A stretch of 6,355 bases of DNA, from NCBI GenBank assembly GCA_000436735.1, contig FR887239.1, forward strand, positions 1,668 through 8,022, in the 5' to 3' direction. The position numbers and the translations under genes are program-made. The notes below the pieces were generated by a model. It ran no database searches and was not told the origin of the DNA. It worked only from the letters and a program-made list of their open reading frames with translations. The DNA comes from Firmicutes bacterium CAG:170. GTDB taxonomy: Bacteria; Bacillota; Clostridia; Oscillospirales; Oscillospiraceae. Shown here piece after piece: positions 5,134 through 6,355 of this stretch; the stretch's first letter is position 1; every line of letters starts with the position of its first letter.

Positions 5134-6355
5134 GTCGCTGCTGAAAACGCGCCTGGCCGCCTTCGGCGCGTATTATTCCGGAGCCGCCAGAAGGCGCGGC
5201 GGAAAGAAGAAAAAGAGCGGTACCGGCTCGAAGGTACTGTATGGGCTGCTGATGGTCTACTGCTTCGTCGTATTCGTCGGTATGTTCTTCGCGCTGTTCT
5301 CCACACTGGCCGGAGCCTTCGGCGGAACGGACTTCGCGTGGCTGTATTTCACGCTTTACGCGCTGATGTCCTTTGCGCTCATGTTCATCGGCAGCGTCTT
5401 TATGGCCAAATCGCAGCTTTTTGAGGCGCAGGACAACGAGCTTCTGCTGGCCATGCCGGTGCCGCCGCGGTACATCCTCGGCTCCCGGATGGTCGCGCTG
5501 GCGATCTACAACGCCGTGTTCCAGCTCATCGTGGCCATCCCGGCGCTGGCGGCGTGGTGCGTCAGCGGGTATGCGACGGCGGCGGGCGTGATCGCATTTT
5601 TGCTGCTGCTTCCGGTGCTGAATCTGTTCACGCTGGCAGTGACGTGCCTGTTTTCGTGGCTGCTGTCGCTGCTGACGAGCCGGATGCGTAATAAGAATCT
5701 GGTGACGATGCTGTTCTCGCTGCTGTTTTTCGGCGCGTATTTTGTCGTGATCGGACGTGCGAACGAGTATGTGGCGGAGCTGGCGGCCAGCGGCGCAAAG
5801 ATCGCAGATGCGCTGGGCGGCGTTTCGCCGCTGGTCTGGCTGGGCGAGGCGATGGTCGGCGGCAATGTCCCCGCGCTGCTGGGGTCGCTTGCGCTCCTGC
5901 TCGCTCCGTTCGTGCTGGTCTATGCGCTCCTGTCGCGCAGCTTCATCGGCATCGTGACCATGAAGCGCGGCGCGGCAAAGAAAAAATATCAGGAACGCGA
6001 GCTGAAAACGGCCAGCGCAGGGGCGGCGCTGGTACGCCGGGAGGCGGCGCGCCTTACCTCGAGCGCGGCGTATATGATGAACGCGGGCCTCGGCGTCGTG
6101 TTCTGCGCGGCTGCGGCTGCGTTCCTGATCTTCGGACGCGGAAGGGTGCTCGGGATCGTGGAGGCCATGGGGCTGAGCACAGACACGCTGACGGCCATTG
6201 CGGCGCTCGTGATCGGGTATTTCCTGTCTACGATGGTTTTCTCGGCCTCGTCGGTCTCTCTTGAGGGAAAGAATATCTGGATCGTGCGCTCCGCGCCGGT
6301 CTCGTCGGCGGAGATCCTGATGGCGAAGCGGCGGCTGCATCTGCTGGTCGCCGTT
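5126..6355 (+). CDS. ABC-2-type exporter permease (3' end outside window)
   Basis: The membrane partner of the ATPase just upstream. The frame is open for 410 codons from the ATG at 5126 to the window edge, with no stop. The start overlaps the end of the ATPase gene by 8 bases and is preceded by GGAGGG (5112-5117) with 8-base spacing. The N-terminus is a basic cytoplasmic stretch (residues 20-36: ARRRGGKKKK and on), followed by about eight hydrophobic segments near 38-58, 72-93, 120-145, 151-178, 190-210, 248-268, 314-335 and 355-376. A charged cytoplasmic loop (about 279-312) divides the two halves. The segment LEGKNIWIVRSAPVSSAEIL (379-398), followed by MAK, resembles a conserved cytoplasmic motif of large Firmicute 'putative ABC exporter' permeases, which usually exceed 500 residues. 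More sequence must therefore lie to the right. The transported substrate cannot be deduced. Confidence 0.87.
   Translation, partial: MFKSLLKTRLAAFGAYYSGAARRRGGKKKKSGTGSKVLYGLLMVYCFVVFVGMFFALFSTLAGAFGGTDFAWLYFTLYALMSFALMFIGSVFMAKSQLFEAQDNELLLAMPVPPRYILGSRMVALAIYNAVFQLIVAIPALAAWCVSGYATAAGVIAFLLLLPVLNLFTLAVTCLFSWLLSLLTSRMRNKNLVTMLFSLLFFGAYFVVIGRANEYVAELAASGAKIADALGGVSPLVWLGEAMVGGNVPALLGSLALLLAPFVLVYALLSRSFIGIVTMKRGAAKKKYQERELKTASAGAALVRREAARLTSSAAYMMNAGLGVVFCAAAAAFLIFGRGRVLGIVEAMGLSTDTLTAIAALVIGYFLSTMVFSASSVSLEGKNIWIVRSAPVSSAEILMAKRRLHLLVAV

Noticed and set aside
5072..6340. 422-codon open frame on the minus strand
   Set aside because: It lies wholly opposite the ATPase end and the permease. 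Its product is a low-complexity Arg/Gln/His/Ala-rich string, typical of antisense frames in GC-rich coding DNA. The plus-strand frame has clear membrane helices, a ribosome binding site and a gene overlap.

Overview
The window looks like chromosomal DNA from a high-GC, Gram-positive-type anaerobe, most likely a clostridial relative of the Oscillospiraceae/Ruminococcaceae. This is inferred from GC-rich third codon positions, purine-rich Shine-Dalgarno sites, densely overlapping operons, and family content (MalG-type permease, HlyD-type adaptor, Sfp-type PPTase, ABC-2 exporter). No rRNA or universal marker gene is present, so the assignment is tentative. There is no tRNA, rRNA, CRISPR array, insertion sequence or phage gene.

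Region 1 (1-3339, plus strand) is the end of an operon of at least three genes. They are the C-terminal part of a MalG-type carbohydrate ABC importer permease, a 628-residue membrane-anchored HlyD/MacA-type adaptor with a very long helical hairpin, and a 361-residue protein resembling the extracytoplasmic core domain of MacB, held between only two membrane helices. The genes are 13 bases apart and then overlap by 4 bases. Importer and exporter-type parts are thus joined in one transcription unit with no ATPase visible in the window. This is the most unusual feature here. A strong 12-bp hairpin at 3368-3396 ends the operon and probably also terminates the convergent gene.

Region 2 (3422-4085, minus strand) is a single Sfp-type 4'-phosphopantetheinyl transferase gene. 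It has its own extended -10 promoter and a good ribosome binding site, and no visible carrier-protein partner.

Region 3 (4086-6355, plus strand) starts in a 127-base divergent intergenic region. An operon of three overlapping genes follows: an 88-residue glycine-zipper membrane protein with an internal duplication, an ABC-2-type ATPase, and a large polytopic permease that runs off the right edge. The last two form an ABC exporter of unknown substrate, and the small protein is probably an accessory or regulatory membrane partner. All space is accounted for; no gene-free stretch exceeds about 130 bases.
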